64,000 nucleotides of DNA from Archangium primigenium (GTDB lineage: Bacteria > Myxococcota > Myxococcia > Myxococcales > Myxococcaceae): positions 3,472,001-3,536,000 of the forward strand of contig NZ_JADWYI010000001.1 of NCBI RefSeq assembly GCF_016904885.1, read 5' to 3'. The notes below the pieces were generated by a model. It was not told where the DNA came from, ran no database searches, and was given only the letters and a program-made list of their open reading frames with translations. Both the position numbers and the translations under genes were made by a program. How positions within the stretch are numbered: the first letter of the stretch is position 1; each line of letters begins with the position of its first letter. Below are positions 26,971 to 35,529 of this stretch, in pieces.

Positions 26971-27794
26971 ACGAGAAGAACAAGAACCTCGTCATCCGGA
27001 TCGTATCGGGGCTGTTGCTGCTGCCGATCGTCCTCTTCTTCCTTTTCAAGGGCGGGCTGTACACCGCGGCGCTGCTGGGCCTGGCCTCGGCCATCTGCGC
27101 CAGTGAGTACTACCTCATCACCCAGAAGACGCTGTCGCCGGCGGCCTGGGTGGGCATGGGGCTCGCGGGGCTCCTGCCCTTCATGGCCGTGCGGGCGCCC
27201 GAGCGCACCGGGGAGGGCGCCTTCTGGGTCACCGCCTTCTTCCTGCTCTTCGCCTTCACCTACCACCTCATCCGGGGGCCCCTGCAGGACGCGCCCACGC
27301 GCGTGGCCCACCTGGTGCTGGGCTTCCTCTACGGCTCGGTGGGCCTCACCGCCCTGTGCGCCGTGCGCCTGATGCCCGACGGCATGGCCTGGGTCTTCGC
27401 CGCGCTCGTCATCACCTGGGCCAACGACACCGCCGCCTACTTCGCCGGGCGCTTTCTCGGCCGGCACAAGCTCTACCCGGCCGTCAGCCCCAACAAGACG
27501 TGGGAGGGCTTCTTCGGTGGGCTCGTGGGCTCGGTGGGCGGCATGTTCGTCTCCCGGCTGCTCTTTCCCGTCTTCACCCCCATGGACTGTCTCTTCCTGG
27601 GCATTTTCGGCGGCATCCTCGGGCCCATCGGGGACCTGTGCGAGTCGATGCTCAAGCGTGCACATGGGGTGAAGGATTCCGGTCGGGCCATCCCGGGCCA
27701 CGGCGGCGTGCTGGACCGCATCGACGCGCTGCTCTTCAACGCGCCCCTGGTCTTCGTCTACCTGAACTTCATCCGGGGCCTGCTGCCGTCGTGA
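26967..27794 (+). CDS. cdsA: Phosphatidate cytidylyltransferase
   Basis: 275 residues. It makes CDP-diacylglycerol from phosphatidic acid and CTP in the inner membrane. About seven to eight hydrophobic segments are followed by the family signature near the C-terminus: ESMLKRAHGVKDSG and then IPGHGGVLDRIDAL, containing the conserved KD, PGHGG and DRxD residues. GTG start in the GTGA overlap with uppS. The 79-base gap to rseP contains a possible -10 (TACTGT) near 27860. Confidence 0.95.
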   Translation: MNEKNKNLVIRIVSGLLLLPIVLFFLFKGGLYTAALLGLASAICASEYYLITQKTLSPAAWVGMGLAGLLPFMAVRAPERTGEGAFWVTAFFLLFAFTYHLIRGPLQDAPTRVAHLVLGFLYGSVGLTALCAVRLMPDGMAWVFAALVITWANDTAAYFAGRFLGRHKLYPAVSPNKTWEGFFGGLVGSVGGMFVSRLLFPVFTPMDCLFLGIFGGILGPIGDLCESMLKRAHGVKDSGRAIPGHGGVLDRIDALLFNAPLVFVYLNFIRGLLPS

Positions 27795-27873
27795 CCGCCG
27801 AGTGTCCGGTCGCTCGGACACCGGGAGTCAAAGCGCATTGTCGGCCCGGGGCCCCACGGTTACTGTTGGGCCC

Positions 27874-29508
27874 ATGTTTCAAGGTTTTGGCCTCTTCATC
27901 ATCCTGCTTGGCGTGCTGGTCACGGTCCACGAACTGGGCCACTTCCTCGTGGCCAAGGCCTGCGGGGTGAAGGTGTTGCGGTTCTCCGTGGGGTTCGGCC
28001 CCAAGCTCCTGGGCTTCACCAAGGGCGAGACGGAGTACCAGCTGGCGCTGCTCCCCCTGGGCGGCTACGTGAAGATGGCGGGGGACGCCCCGCATGAGGA
28101 GCTGGAGCCCGGCGAGGCCGAGCGCGGCTTCCTCAACGCGCCCCCGTGGAAGCGCGCCCTCATCGTGGCGGCGGGCCCGGGCGCGAGCCTGCTCTTCCCC
28201 GTGCTCATCTACTTCTTCGTCTTCGTGGGCGCGCGCGAGGCGGTGTCCACCAAGGTGGGCTTCGTGGATCCCGCCATGCCGGCGGCCGCCGCGGGCATCC
28301 GCGCGGGAGACCGCATCACCGCCGTGGACGGCGCGCCGGTGCGCACCTTCGAGGACATGCGCAAGGCCTTCATCGGCCGCTTCGACCGGCCCGTGGCCAT
28401 CACCCTGGACCGCGCGGGCCAGTCGCAGACGGTGCAGGTGACGCCGCGCAAGATGGTCGAGTCCACGCCCATGGATTCGGTGGAGCGCGGCCTCATCGGC
28501 GTGCAGCCCATCCGTCGGCCGGCGGTGGTGGGTGTGCCCCCGGGCTCGGCGGCGGCGGCGGCGGGCCTGCGCAGCTTCGACCGGGTGCTGGCCGTCAACG
28601 GCGTGAGCATCCAGGACGAGGCGGCGCTGCACGCCGAGGTGGCCCGGCAGGAGGGCCCCCTCAAGCTCACCGTGCAGCGCGCGCAGCCGCTGGAGGTGGG
28701 CGCGGTGACGGGCCATGCGCCCGCCGTCGTCGAGGTGACCGTGCCCAAGCAGCCCGGCGCGGATGGCTTCGCGGCCCTGGGCGCGGAGACGTCGGACATG
28801 TACGTGGCGGCCGTCTACCCGGACAGCGCCGCGCAGAAGGCGGGCATCAAGGCCGGGGACAGGCTGGTGGCCTTCAACGGCGAGCCCCTGCGCTCCTTCA
28901 ACGTCCTGGCCGGGGAGTTGAGCACCCTCCAGGAGCAGCCCTTCGAGCTGACCTGGCGCTCGCTCGAGGACGGCCAGGAGCACACCCAGAAGGTCGCCCA
29001 GTCGGTGCACACGAGCAAGGACGAGATGGGCACGGAGCTGTCGCGGCTGGAGCTGGGCCTGCGGCCGTGGGTGCCGTCCGGCGCGGAGCTGTCGCCCGAG
29101 GACACGGTGACGGTGCACGTGGGCGTGGGCGAGGCGATGCGCGAGGCCGTCATCGTGGTGCCCCGCATCGTCGGGCAGATGGTGAAGGTCATCGGCGGCC
29201 TGGTCACCGGCAACGTGTCGCCCAAGACGCTCGGCGGCCCGGTGATGATGTACCAGCTCGCCTCCAAGAGCGCCGAGCAGGGCCGCGACAGCTTCCTGCA
29301 CCTCATGGCCATCATCTCCATCAATCTGGGGGTGATGAACCTCCTGCCCATCCCCATCCTGGATGGCTTCCAGCTCCTGTCGGCCTTCTGGGAGGGCATC
29401 CGCCGTCGCCCCATCCCGGTGCGCGTGCGGGAGCTGGCCAACGTGGTGGGCATCATCCTGCTGATGGCGCTCATGGGCATGGCGTTCTTCAACGACATCA
29501 CTCGCTAG
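27874..29508 (+). CDS. rseP: RseP-type site-2 protease with three PDZ domains
   Basis: 544 residues, about 90 longer than the E. coli protein. An intramembrane zinc protease that cleaves anti-sigma factors or signal-peptide remnants. HELGH is at residues 19-23 in the first transmembrane helix and the LDG motif (PIPILDGFQ) near the C-terminus. Between them I see three PDZ-like segments: from VGFVDPAMPAAAAGIRAGDR, from VGVPPGSAAAAAGLRSFDR, and from VAAVYPDSAAQKAGIKAGDR. E. coli RseP has two. The frame is open from 27802, but ATG 27874 begins the conserved first helix. It follows cdsA without dxr. Confidence 0.93.
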   Translation: MFQGFGLFIILLGVLVTVHELGHFLVAKACGVKVLRFSVGFGPKLLGFTKGETEYQLALLPLGGYVKMAGDAPHEELEPGEAERGFLNAPPWKRALIVAAGPGASLLFPVLIYFFVFVGAREAVSTKVGFVDPAMPAAAAGIRAGDRITAVDGAPVRTFEDMRKAFIGRFDRPVAITLDRAGQSQTVQVTPRKMVESTPMDSVERGLIGVQPIRRPAVVGVPPGSAAAAAGLRSFDRVLAVNGVSIQDEAALHAEVARQEGPLKLTVQRAQPLEVGAVTGHAPAVVEVTVPKQPGADGFAALGAETSDMYVAAVYPDSAAQKAGIKAGDRLVAFNGEPLRSFNVLAGELSTLQEQPFELTWRSLEDGQEHTQKVAQSVHTSKDEMGTELSRLELGLRPWVPSGAELSPEDTVTVHVGVGEAMREAVIVVPRIVGQMVKVIGGLVTGNVSPKTLGGPVMMYQLASKSAEQGRDSFLHLMAIISINLGVMNLLPIPILDGFQLLSAFWEGIRRRPIPVRVRELANVVGIILLMALMGMAFFNDITR

Positions 29509-29526
29509 TTCACCTGGGAGGTGCGG

Positions 29527-29991
29527 ATGCGTCGGGGGCTCGTGTGGGGGACGGTGGTGGGGCTGGCGCTGGGGGCGGGGACGGGGTGCTCGCGCGGGAC
29601 GCGCCCGTCGGACACGCACCTCACCGCCGGGGGCAAGGGCTACCTCGAGGAGGGCCTCGCCTCGTACTACAACGCCAAGTACAACGGCCGGGCCACCGCC
29701 AGCGGCGAGAAGCTCGATCCGAGGAAGCTCACCGCCGCGCACCGCACGCTGCCCTTCGGCACCTGCCTGCGCGTGGTGAACATGGAGAACGGCCGCTCAG
29801 TGGAGGTGCGCGTCAATGACCGCGGACCCTTCAAGGAGGGGCGCGTGGTGGACGTGTCCCAGGCGGGCGCCGAGCGGTTGGAGCTCCTCCAGAAGGGGCT
29901 CGCGCGGGTGCGCCTGTACCGCTGCGAGACGCGCACCTCTTCCCTCCAGGAACCGTTCTCCGAGGTCCCCTTCGAGTCGCGGGCGGGGTAG
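29527..29991 (+). CDS. RlpA-like septal/peptidoglycan lipoprotein (double-psi beta-barrel)
   Basis: 154 residues. A signal peptide with lipobox GAGTGC is followed by a double-psi beta-barrel: GLASYYNAKYNGRATASGE, then LTAAHRTLPFGTCLRVVN and VRVNDRGPFKEGRVVDVS. This is the RlpA fold; RlpA of some bacteria is a lytic transglycosylase acting on denuded glycans. There is no SPOR domain, so septal targeting is uncertain. It starts at ATG 29527 with GGGAGG just upstream; an in-frame GTG at 29521 lies inside that site. Located between rseP and tsaB on the same strand, with short gaps. Confidence 0.85.
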   Translation: MRRGLVWGTVVGLALGAGTGCSRGTRPSDTHLTAGGKGYLEEGLASYYNAKYNGRATASGEKLDPRKLTAAHRTLPFGTCLRVVNMENGRSVEVRVNDRGPFKEGRVVDVSQAGAERLELLQKGLARVRLYRCETRTSSLQEPFSEVPFESRAG

Positions 29992-30003
29992 AAGCCTCCC
30001 CCC

Positions 30004-30738
30004 ATGTTCCTCACGCTCGACACCTCCACCCTGACCCTGTCCCTGGCCCTGGTGGAGCGCCAGGGCGAGGCGCTGCGCGTGCTCGAGCACGTCGTCGTCT
30101 CCCCGCCCCGCAAGCAGAGCGAGGCCCTGCCCGGCGTGGTGGGGGAGCTGCTCGCGCGGCATGGGGTGGTGCTCGCGTCCCTGGAGGGGCTGGGCATCGG
30201 CCTGGGTCCGGGCTCCTTCACCGGCCTGCGCATCGGCCTGTCGTGCGTGAAGGGGCTCGCGTACGCCGCGGGCCTCAAGGTCGCCGGGGCCTCGTCGCTC
30301 GCGGCCGTGGCCCTGGAGGGCCCCGAGGGGCCGCCGCTCTACACCCTCGCCGTGGCGCGCAAGGACGACCTCTACCTGGGCCCCTACCGGCGCGTGGGCA
30401 CGCGCGTGGAGGCCCTGGGCCCCGAGGAGGCCATGAGCCCGGAGGCCGTGGCCGAGCGGCTCGCCGCCGTGCCCGAGGCGCTCGTGCTGGGCCCCGCGCT
30501 GCCCGAGTACCGCGCCGCCCTGGAGCGCCTGGGCGTGGCCCCCGCGCGCCTGCTGGACGCGCCCGCCTTCCCGTCGGCGGTGGCGCTCGCCCAGCTCATC
30601 CAGTGGCCCGAGGCGCAGTCGCTCGAGCAGCTCTTCGCCCTGGAGCCCCACTACGTCCGGGCCTCGGAGCCCGAGCGCAACCCCAAGTTCCCGCCGCTGC
30701 CCGGGCCCGCGCCCACCGCGCGCCTCAAGGAGGACTGA
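30004..30738 (+). CDS. tsaB: tRNA threonylcarbamoyladenosine biosynthesis protein TsaB
   Basis: 244 residues. Partner of TsaD and TsaE in making the t6A base at position 37 of ANN-decoding tRNAs. The N-terminal actin-like half carries LTLDTSTLTLSLAL, SEALPGVVGELL, and the signature GLGPGSFTGLRIGLS. TsaB lacks the metal-binding histidines of TsaD, as is the case here. It lies 12 bases after the RlpA-like gene and ends one base from the convergent DUF3943 gene. Confidence 0.93.
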   Translation: MFLTLDTSTLTLSLALVERQGEALRVLEHVVVSPPRKQSEALPGVVGELLARHGVVLASLEGLGIGLGPGSFTGLRIGLSCVKGLAYAAGLKVAGASSLAAVALEGPEGPPLYTLAVARKDDLYLGPYRRVGTRVEALGPEEAMSPEAVAERLAAVPEALVLGPALPEYRAALERLGVAPARLLDAPAFPSAVALAQLIQWPEAQSLEQLFALEPHYVRASEPERNPKFPPLPGPAPTARLKED

Positions 30739-30739
30739 G

Positions 30740-32197
30740 TCAGCGCCCCGTCACGCCGAAGTTGTCGTCGGGCATGAAGCTGAGCGTGAGCCGCGCGCCG
30801 CCGCCGCCGATGACCCGCGTGTCCTCCGGGCCGAAGTCCGACACGCGCAGGGTGATGGGCACCTCCAGGCCCACCGCGAGGTGGCGGCCCACGCTCACCC
30901 GGGCATCCCAGGTGACATAGGTGATGGCCTCGAAGCCCCTCGGCTCGGTGTACACGCCACCGTTCACCTGCCACTCGCGCGCCCGGAGCCGGAGCATGCC
31001 CAGACCCGGCCGCACGAGCCGGGCCTCCAGCACGCCCGCCACGCCGGGACCGATGTGGTAGTCGCGCACGAGCTTGGACTCGAGCCCGAGGCTGCCCGCC
31101 GCGGCGAAGCCCAGGCCCGCCACGATGGCCGTGCCCTGCAGGTACACGCGCCGACCCAGGTTCCACTGCAGGGTGGTGCCCAGCCCCACGCCCACCGAGG
31201 ACACCTGGACGATGTTGTTGGCCCCGAAGTCGTAGAGGCCGAACAGGCCCCACAGGCCCCGCAGGCGGCTCGTCGCGCCGCCGTACTGCGAGCCCACCAC
31301 CAGCCCCCGGATGTAGATGTCCCCCATGATGGTGCCGGGGAAGGTGACGCTCGCGCTCGCGTCGAAGTAGGAGAAGGGGCGGTGGTAGCGCCAGAGCGGA
31401 TCGCCCACCGCGCCGTAGGTGAGCTCGCCCCCGATCGTCACCTGCGCGCCCTGGTCCACCAGCAGTCGGGGGCCGTTCTCGGTCCGCTCGCGCAGGCGCG
31501 TCGTCAGGCTCAGGCCCGGCGTGAGCGTGAAGTACAGGGGCGGCGCCGCGTCGATGTCCCCGGGGGAGACCTCACCCCCGAAGATCCAGTCGTTCAGGGC
31601 GGACGCCGGGCTGAGGAGCACGCCCGTGAGCCGGCGCAGGGGGCTCACCCGGCCGCCGCCCTCGGGGATGACCACGCGGTAGGTGCGGTGCAGCACCTCG
31701 CCCAGGAAGATGCCGCCGAGCGTCGTGGTGATCTGATCGTTGATGGCGGGCGCCTCGTTCTCCGCGAAGTACTCCCACATGAGGCTGGACACGAAGGTGT
31801 AGACGCCCGACTGCCAGAAGGGCACCCCCGAGGAGCGCGCCGCCGCGAAGGCGACCGAGCCGTGGTAGGGGTGCGCGAACTGGTTCACCACGAAGTTGTC
31901 CACGTCGAACGTCCAGCCCGCGCGGCCGTCGAAGTGGCTCTTCACCGTGTCCCACGAGATGAGCGCGAAGGGCTCCAGGGTGAGCAGGTTGTGGAAGGTG
32001 AAGATGCCCAGGTTCACCGCCACGCCCTCGAGCGCCGGCACGAGGTAGTCGCGGCGCAGGGGCGCGTCCGCGGGCGGGGCGCGCGGGGGCTCTTCTTGAG
32101 GCGGGATCTCGGAGGCCGTGGCCTCGGGCTCTTGCGACAGGGCGGGGGCCGCCCACAGGGCGAGCGCGAGGACGAGCCACCACGGACCCCGGCTCAC
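30740..32197 (-). CDS. DUF3943-type outer membrane protein
   Basis: 485 residues. A signal peptide (WWLVLALALWAAPALS) is followed by an N-terminal domain rich in aromatic and His residues (NQFAHPYHGSVAFAAARSSG, and MWEYFAENEAPAINDQI), which I associate with DUF3943. A long beta-rich region with alternating aromatic residues, ending in SFMPDDNFGVTGR, suggests a barrel. GTG start in a GTGA overlap with the small membrane-protein gene upstream. The function is unknown; related proteins are predicted to sit in the outer membrane. Confidence 0.7.
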   Translation of the reverse strand: MSRGPWWLVLALALWAAPALSQEPEATASEIPPQEEPPRAPPADAPLRRDYLVPALEGVAVNLGIFTFHNLLTLEPFALISWDTVKSHFDGRAGWTFDVDNFVVNQFAHPYHGSVAFAAARSSGVPFWQSGVYTFVSSLMWEYFAENEAPAINDQITTTLGGIFLGEVLHRTYRVVIPEGGGRVSPLRRLTGVLLSPASALNDWIFGGEVSPGDIDAAPPLYFTLTPGLSLTTRLRERTENGPRLLVDQGAQVTIGGELTYGAVGDPLWRYHRPFSYFDASASVTFPGTIMGDIYIRGLVVGSQYGGATSRLRGLWGLFGLYDFGANNIVQVSSVGVGLGTTLQWNLGRRVYLQGTAIVAGLGFAAAGSLGLESKLVRDYHIGPGVAGVLEARLVRPGLGMLRLRAREWQVNGGVYTEPRGFEAITYVTWDARVSVGRHLAVGLEVPITLRVSDFGPEDTRVIGGGGARLTLSFMPDDNFGVTGR

Positions 32198-32610
32198 CGG
32201 AACGTCCCCCCCACCGAGAGCATGCCGCCCCCTGGCACGAGCATCGCCGAGGCGGACACCGTGCCCGGCTTGGGGGGCGCGTCCCAGCTCCACATCACCG
32301 CGGCCACGCCCACCGCGCACACCCCGAAGAGCGCCAGGCCCGCGCCCCCGAGCTGCGTCTGTTGCAGGCTCCAGCGGCGCACCTGGATTTCCGCCGGGCT
32401 CCGCGGCTCGGCGGCCACCACGCCCTCGCGCACGTTGCCCACCAGCCAGATGACGGTGCCCGCGAACGCCAGGCTCGCGCCCACGCCGGCGACGATCGGC
32501 GCGCGCGAGGCCACGGGCGCGCGGGGCGTGGGGTCCACCACGGGCGGTGGGGTGGGGCGGACGACGGGGGCGTTCCCGAGCAGGGTCGCGACCAGCAGGT
32601 GGGTGAACAC
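32194..32610 (-). CDS. Small membrane protein of unknown function
   Basis: 138 residues. An N-terminal signal-like segment (FTHLLVATLLG) precedes a proline-rich stretch, then two transmembrane helices (about residues 40-58 and 88-110). The sequence between them, with AEIQVRRWSLQQTQLGG, would face one side of the membrane. The GTG start at 32610 has an excellent ribosome binding site (GGGAGGG, 4 bases away). It is coupled by GTGA to the DUF3943 gene, so the two probably act together in the envelope. A longer frame upstream has no such start signal. Confidence 0.6.
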   Translation of the reverse strand: MFTHLLVATLLGNAPVVRPTPPPVVDPTPRAPVASRAPIVAGVGASLAFAGTVIWLVGNVREGVVAAEPRSPAEIQVRRWSLQQTQLGGAGLALFGVCAVGVAAVMWSWDAPPKPGTVSASAMLVPGGGMLSVGGTFR

Positions 32611-32779
32611 GCGGCCCTCCCTAGCACTCCGGGCCAGGACCCGCTCGTCCAAGGCCCGGGGCCGTCGGCTTCCGCGCTCCTCGCATTCATGAGTCGACGT
32701 TTTCCCCTGGGGGGGTGGGAGCGCCTGCCACTCCACTTCGCGCCCACTTCGCCAGGGCCCTTGGGGTAAAGGGTCCGCC

Positions 32780-33808
32780 ATGAACGAGAACCTGCGAATC
32801 GCCGTGGTGGGCGCCACGGGCGTGGTGGGCCGGGAAGTCGTCTCGGCGCTCTTCGACCGGGAGGTGGAGGCCGAGCAGCTCACGGTGCTGGCCTCGGAGC
32901 GCTCGCGGGGCGAGACGCTGGACTACGGCGAGGAGACGCTGGTGGTGGAGGAGGCCACCCCCACGGCGCTCGAGGGCCACGACCTGGTGCTGCTGGCCAC
33001 GCCGGCCGAGGTGTCGCGCACGCTCGTGCCCGCCCTCCAGAAGACCGGGGCCTGGGTGGTGGACGTGAGCGCCGCCTTCCGCGCGGACGGGAGCGTGCCG
33101 CTCGTGCTGCCGGGCTTCAACTCGGAGGTGCTGGACGGGCCGCTCAAGGGCCGGCTGGTGGCGCTGCCCTCGGCGGTGACCACGGCGCTCGCGTGCGTGA
33201 TCGAGCCGCTGCGCCGCGCGTTCGGCGTGGCCCAGGTGCAGGTGACGGCGCTCATGGGCGTGTCCGCCGGGGGCAACGCGGGGGTGCGCGAGCTGGAGCA
33301 GCAGACCGCGGCGCTCCTGTCCGGCCGCGAGCCCGAGGCGGGCCTCCTGCCCCAGCGCGTGGGCTTCAACCTGGTGCCCCAGGTGGGCCCCTTCATGGCC
33401 CAGTCGCCCTGGACGGAGGAGGAGGCGGGCTGGACGCTCGAGTGCGCGCGGCTGTTCGCGCCCCGGGGCGAGGTGCCCGTGGTGGCCGGCACGGCGGTGC
33501 AGGTGCCCACCTTCCACGGCCACGGCTTGAGCCTCCAGGTGCGGCTCAAGAAGCCCGCCCCGGTGGAGCAGGCCCGCGCCGCGCTCAAGGGCTCGCCGGC
33601 CGTCAAGGTGCTGGATGCCCCCGGGGAGAAGGTCTACCCCATGCCGAGCCTCGTCACGGCGGACCCCACCATCCACGTGGGCCGCCTGCGCGCCTTCCCC
33701 CAGGCCCCCGAGTGGCTCACCCTCTTCGCCACCGTGGACAACGTCGGCCGGGGCGCCGCGCTCAACCTGGTGGAGGCCGGACTGCGGCTCGCGGCCCGGC
33801 CCGGCTGA
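32780..33808 (+). CDS. usg: Usg-1 protein, ASADH-like without catalytic cysteine
   Basis: 342 residues. Overall fold of aspartate-semialdehyde dehydrogenase: NAD(P)-binding IAVVGATGVVGREVVSAL and a C-terminal VDNVGRGAALNLVEAGLRL. The active-site signature, ANPNCST in true dehydrogenases, reads ALPSAVT here (residues 128-134), so the nucleophilic cysteine is alanine 132. The glutamine after the next strand and the substrate-binding arginine are also replaced (TALMGVSAGG, VQVPTFHGH). The same changes are known in E. coli Usg-1, so I call it Usg-1 rather than Asd. It is probably not a dehydrogenase; the role is unknown. Confidence 0.8.
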   Translation: MNENLRIAVVGATGVVGREVVSALFDREVEAEQLTVLASERSRGETLDYGEETLVVEEATPTALEGHDLVLLATPAEVSRTLVPALQKTGAWVVDVSAAFRADGSVPLVLPGFNSEVLDGPLKGRLVALPSAVTTALACVIEPLRRAFGVAQVQVTALMGVSAGGNAGVRELEQQTAALLSGREPEAGLLPQRVGFNLVPQVGPFMAQSPWTEEEAGWTLECARLFAPRGEVPVVAGTAVQVPTFHGHGLSLQVRLKKPAPVEQARAALKGSPAVKVLDAPGEKVYPMPSLVTADPTIHVGRLRAFPQAPEWLTLFATVDNVGRGAALNLVEAGLRLAARPG

Positions 33809-33895
33809 CAATTTGGCAAGACCTGGGGGCGGCCCGTGCCCATTTGGCGGGGCAGGGGGCCCGCTCCCCGGGGAACCGGAGGGGCGGCGCCCGGA

Positions 33896-33923
33896 TTGGC
33901 ACTGGCCCCTGGCTTGCTACCCT
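33896..33923 (+). promoter_or_regulatory. Candidate promoter of the MYXO-CTERM protein operon
   Basis: TTGGCA (33896-33901) and TACCCT (33918-33923) with a 16-base spacer. The predicted start near 33930 is only about 5 bases before the ATG at 33935, so the leader would be very short. Two earlier TTTGGC copies (near 33813 and 33843) are noted but have no paired -10. Confidence 0.35.
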
Positions 33924-33934
33924 TGAGCCCATCC

Positions 33935-34825
33935 ATGCGTAACTTCCTCTTCACCGTCGCTCTGTTGCTGTCGTCCGCGGCGTCCGCGCAGATGACGCTG
34001 ACCTTCACGACGACCAAGCTGGACACCCTGCGCTTTGGCAAGAGCGGCTGCTCGGGCGGCAACGTGTCCATGACCTGGACGAGGACCGCCAACGTCTGCC
34101 GCGCCCTGTCGCTCTGGCTCTCCGCGGACACCTCGTGTGACACCGCGCCGCGCTCGGGAGAGGTGACCCTGCCCGATATCCCGCTGACGACGCTCCAGAC
34201 TTCTCAGACAGGCACCTTCACCGTGGGCCTGGCGAACCTGCCCTTCCCCACGGGGGATGGGGGCGCGGGGTGTGGCGCGCTCGCGGACGAGAAGACGTTC
34301 CTGGTGTGCGGGGCCACCGGGCAGTTCGACAGCTTCGGAACCTCGTGCAGCAGCACGCCCGTCAAATCCTCCTCCGCCAAGCTCATCTACGACGGCAAGC
34401 CGCCCAATGCCCCCGGTTTCGCCACGGTGGCGCCGTTGGACCGGGGCGTGCGCGTCACGATCAGCGCGCCGTCGGACGCCACCCAGGTGTCGCTGGTGGT
34501 GCTGCGCGACGGCGCGGAGGTGCGCCGGGTGCCGCCCCAGGCGGTGGGCTCGGCGCCCATCCAGGTGGGCGAGCTGGAGAACGATGTCGCCTACCAGCTC
34601 CAGGCCTACGCCTTCGACGAGGCGGGCAACGAGAGCGCGCCGAGCGAGCTGGTGACGTTCACCCCCACCAAGACCTTCGGCTTCATCGAGAAGTACCAGG
34701 AGGCGGGCGGGCAGGAGACGGGGGGCTGTGGCGCGGTGGGTGGAGGCGTGGCGGGCGGCGCGGTGCTGGCCGTCCTGGGTTTCTGGTTGTCCTCAAGGAG
34801 AGATCGTTCATGGCGCGAGCAGTAG
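33935..34825 (+). CDS. MYXO-CTERM-anchored exported protein with FnIII-like domain
   Basis: 296 residues. Signal peptide ending SAASAQ, then a cysteine-containing domain of about 150 residues, then a fibronectin-III-like domain (from PPNAPGFATVAPLDRGVRVT to ALDE-like AFDEAGNESAPSELVTF). The C-terminus is a sorting tail: ETGGCGAVGGG, a hydrophobic helix and SSRRDRSW. That Gly-Cys, helix, Arg pattern matches the myxobacterial MYXO-CTERM signal, thought to be processed by a myxosortase for surface display. The next gene starts inside its end (16-base overlap), linking it with an outer-membrane barrel protein. Confidence 0.75.
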   Translation: MRNFLFTVALLLSSAASAQMTLTFTTTKLDTLRFGKSGCSGGNVSMTWTRTANVCRALSLWLSADTSCDTAPRSGEVTLPDIPLTTLQTSQTGTFTVGLANLPFPTGDGGAGCGALADEKTFLVCGATGQFDSFGTSCSSTPVKSSSAKLIYDGKPPNAPGFATVAPLDRGVRVTISAPSDATQVSLVVLRDGAEVRRVPPQAVGSAPIQVGELENDVAYQLQAYAFDEAGNESAPSELVTFTPTKTFGFIEKYQEAGGQETGGCGAVGGGVAGGAVLAVLGFWLSSRRDRSWREQ

Positions 34826-35523
34826 CCCTCGGGGTGGCGGCGTTCCTCGCCGCGCTCCCTGGCCAGGCCCAGGTGCAGTCGGATGTGTCCCAATCGCCCC
34901 GGCGCGGCTCGGTGGAGTTCCGCTTCGGAGGCTGGCGCCCGCAGCTCGACTCGGAGGAGGGCCTGTCCGGCTCGCCCTTCAGCGACGTGTTCGGCAACGG
35001 CAACTTCCTGTTGTTCGAGGCGGAGTTCCAGCGCTTCTTCTACCAGGGCATCGGCTCGGCCGGCGTGAGCGTGGCGGCGGGCTACGCGGAGAAGTACGGC
35101 TACGCCCTGCTGGCGGACGGCGCTCAGAGCGTGGAGCGCTCGGGCTTCCACGTGCTGCCCCTGCACGTGCGCGGCGTCTACCGCTTCGACTACCCGGCGT
35201 TCCAGTGGGGCGTGCCGCTGGTGCCCTACGTGAAGCCGGGCCTCGTCTACATCCCGTGGTGGGTGACCAAGGGCGGCGAGACGGAGAAGACCGGCACGGC
35301 CAAGGGTCAGGGCGGCAAGTTCGGCTGGGACGTGTCCCTGGGCCTGTCCTTCCTCCTGGACGTGCTCGAGCCGCGCCTGGCGCGTGACTTCGACTCGGAC
35401 CTGGGCATCAACCACAGCTACATCTTCGCCGAGTACACCTACTCGAAAGTGAACAACTTCGGAGGCAAGGGTTTCAACTTCTCCGACACCTACTGGATGT
35501 TCGGTCTGGCGCTGGATTACTAG
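34810..35523 (+). CDS. Outer membrane beta-barrel protein
   Basis: 237 residues. A signal peptide (ALGVAAFLAALPGQAQ) leads to a barrel with alternating aromatic strands, for example GSVEFRFGGWRPQLD, AGVSVAAGYAEKYGY, and YVKPGLVYIPWWV, and a terminal strand YWMFGLALDY ending in an aromatic residue, as in outer-membrane barrels. I recall a Myxococcus family of this type next to a MYXO-CTERM protein. Start at ATG 34810 with AAGGAG upstream. It overlaps the MYXO-CTERM gene, suggesting co-production. Ligand or function unknown. Confidence 0.75.
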   Translation: MARAVALGVAAFLAALPGQAQVQSDVSQSPRRGSVEFRFGGWRPQLDSEEGLSGSPFSDVFGNGNFLLFEAEFQRFFYQGIGSAGVSVAAGYAEKYGYALLADGAQSVERSGFHVLPLHVRGVYRFDYPAFQWGVPLVPYVKPGLVYIPWWVTKGGETEKTGTAKGQGGKFGWDVSLGLSFLLDVLEPRLARDFDSDLGINHSYIFAEYTYSKVNNFGGKGFNFSDTYWMFGLALDY

Positions 35524-35529
35524 CCGGAC

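Noticed and set aside
32780-33808. Functional aspartate-semialdehyde dehydrogenase (asd)
   Set aside because: The catalytic cysteine and other active-site residues are replaced; Usg-1 fits better.
33808-33860. Two TTTGGC-type hexamers (near 33813 and 33843) as extra promoters
   Set aside because: No suitably spaced -10 element follows either copy.
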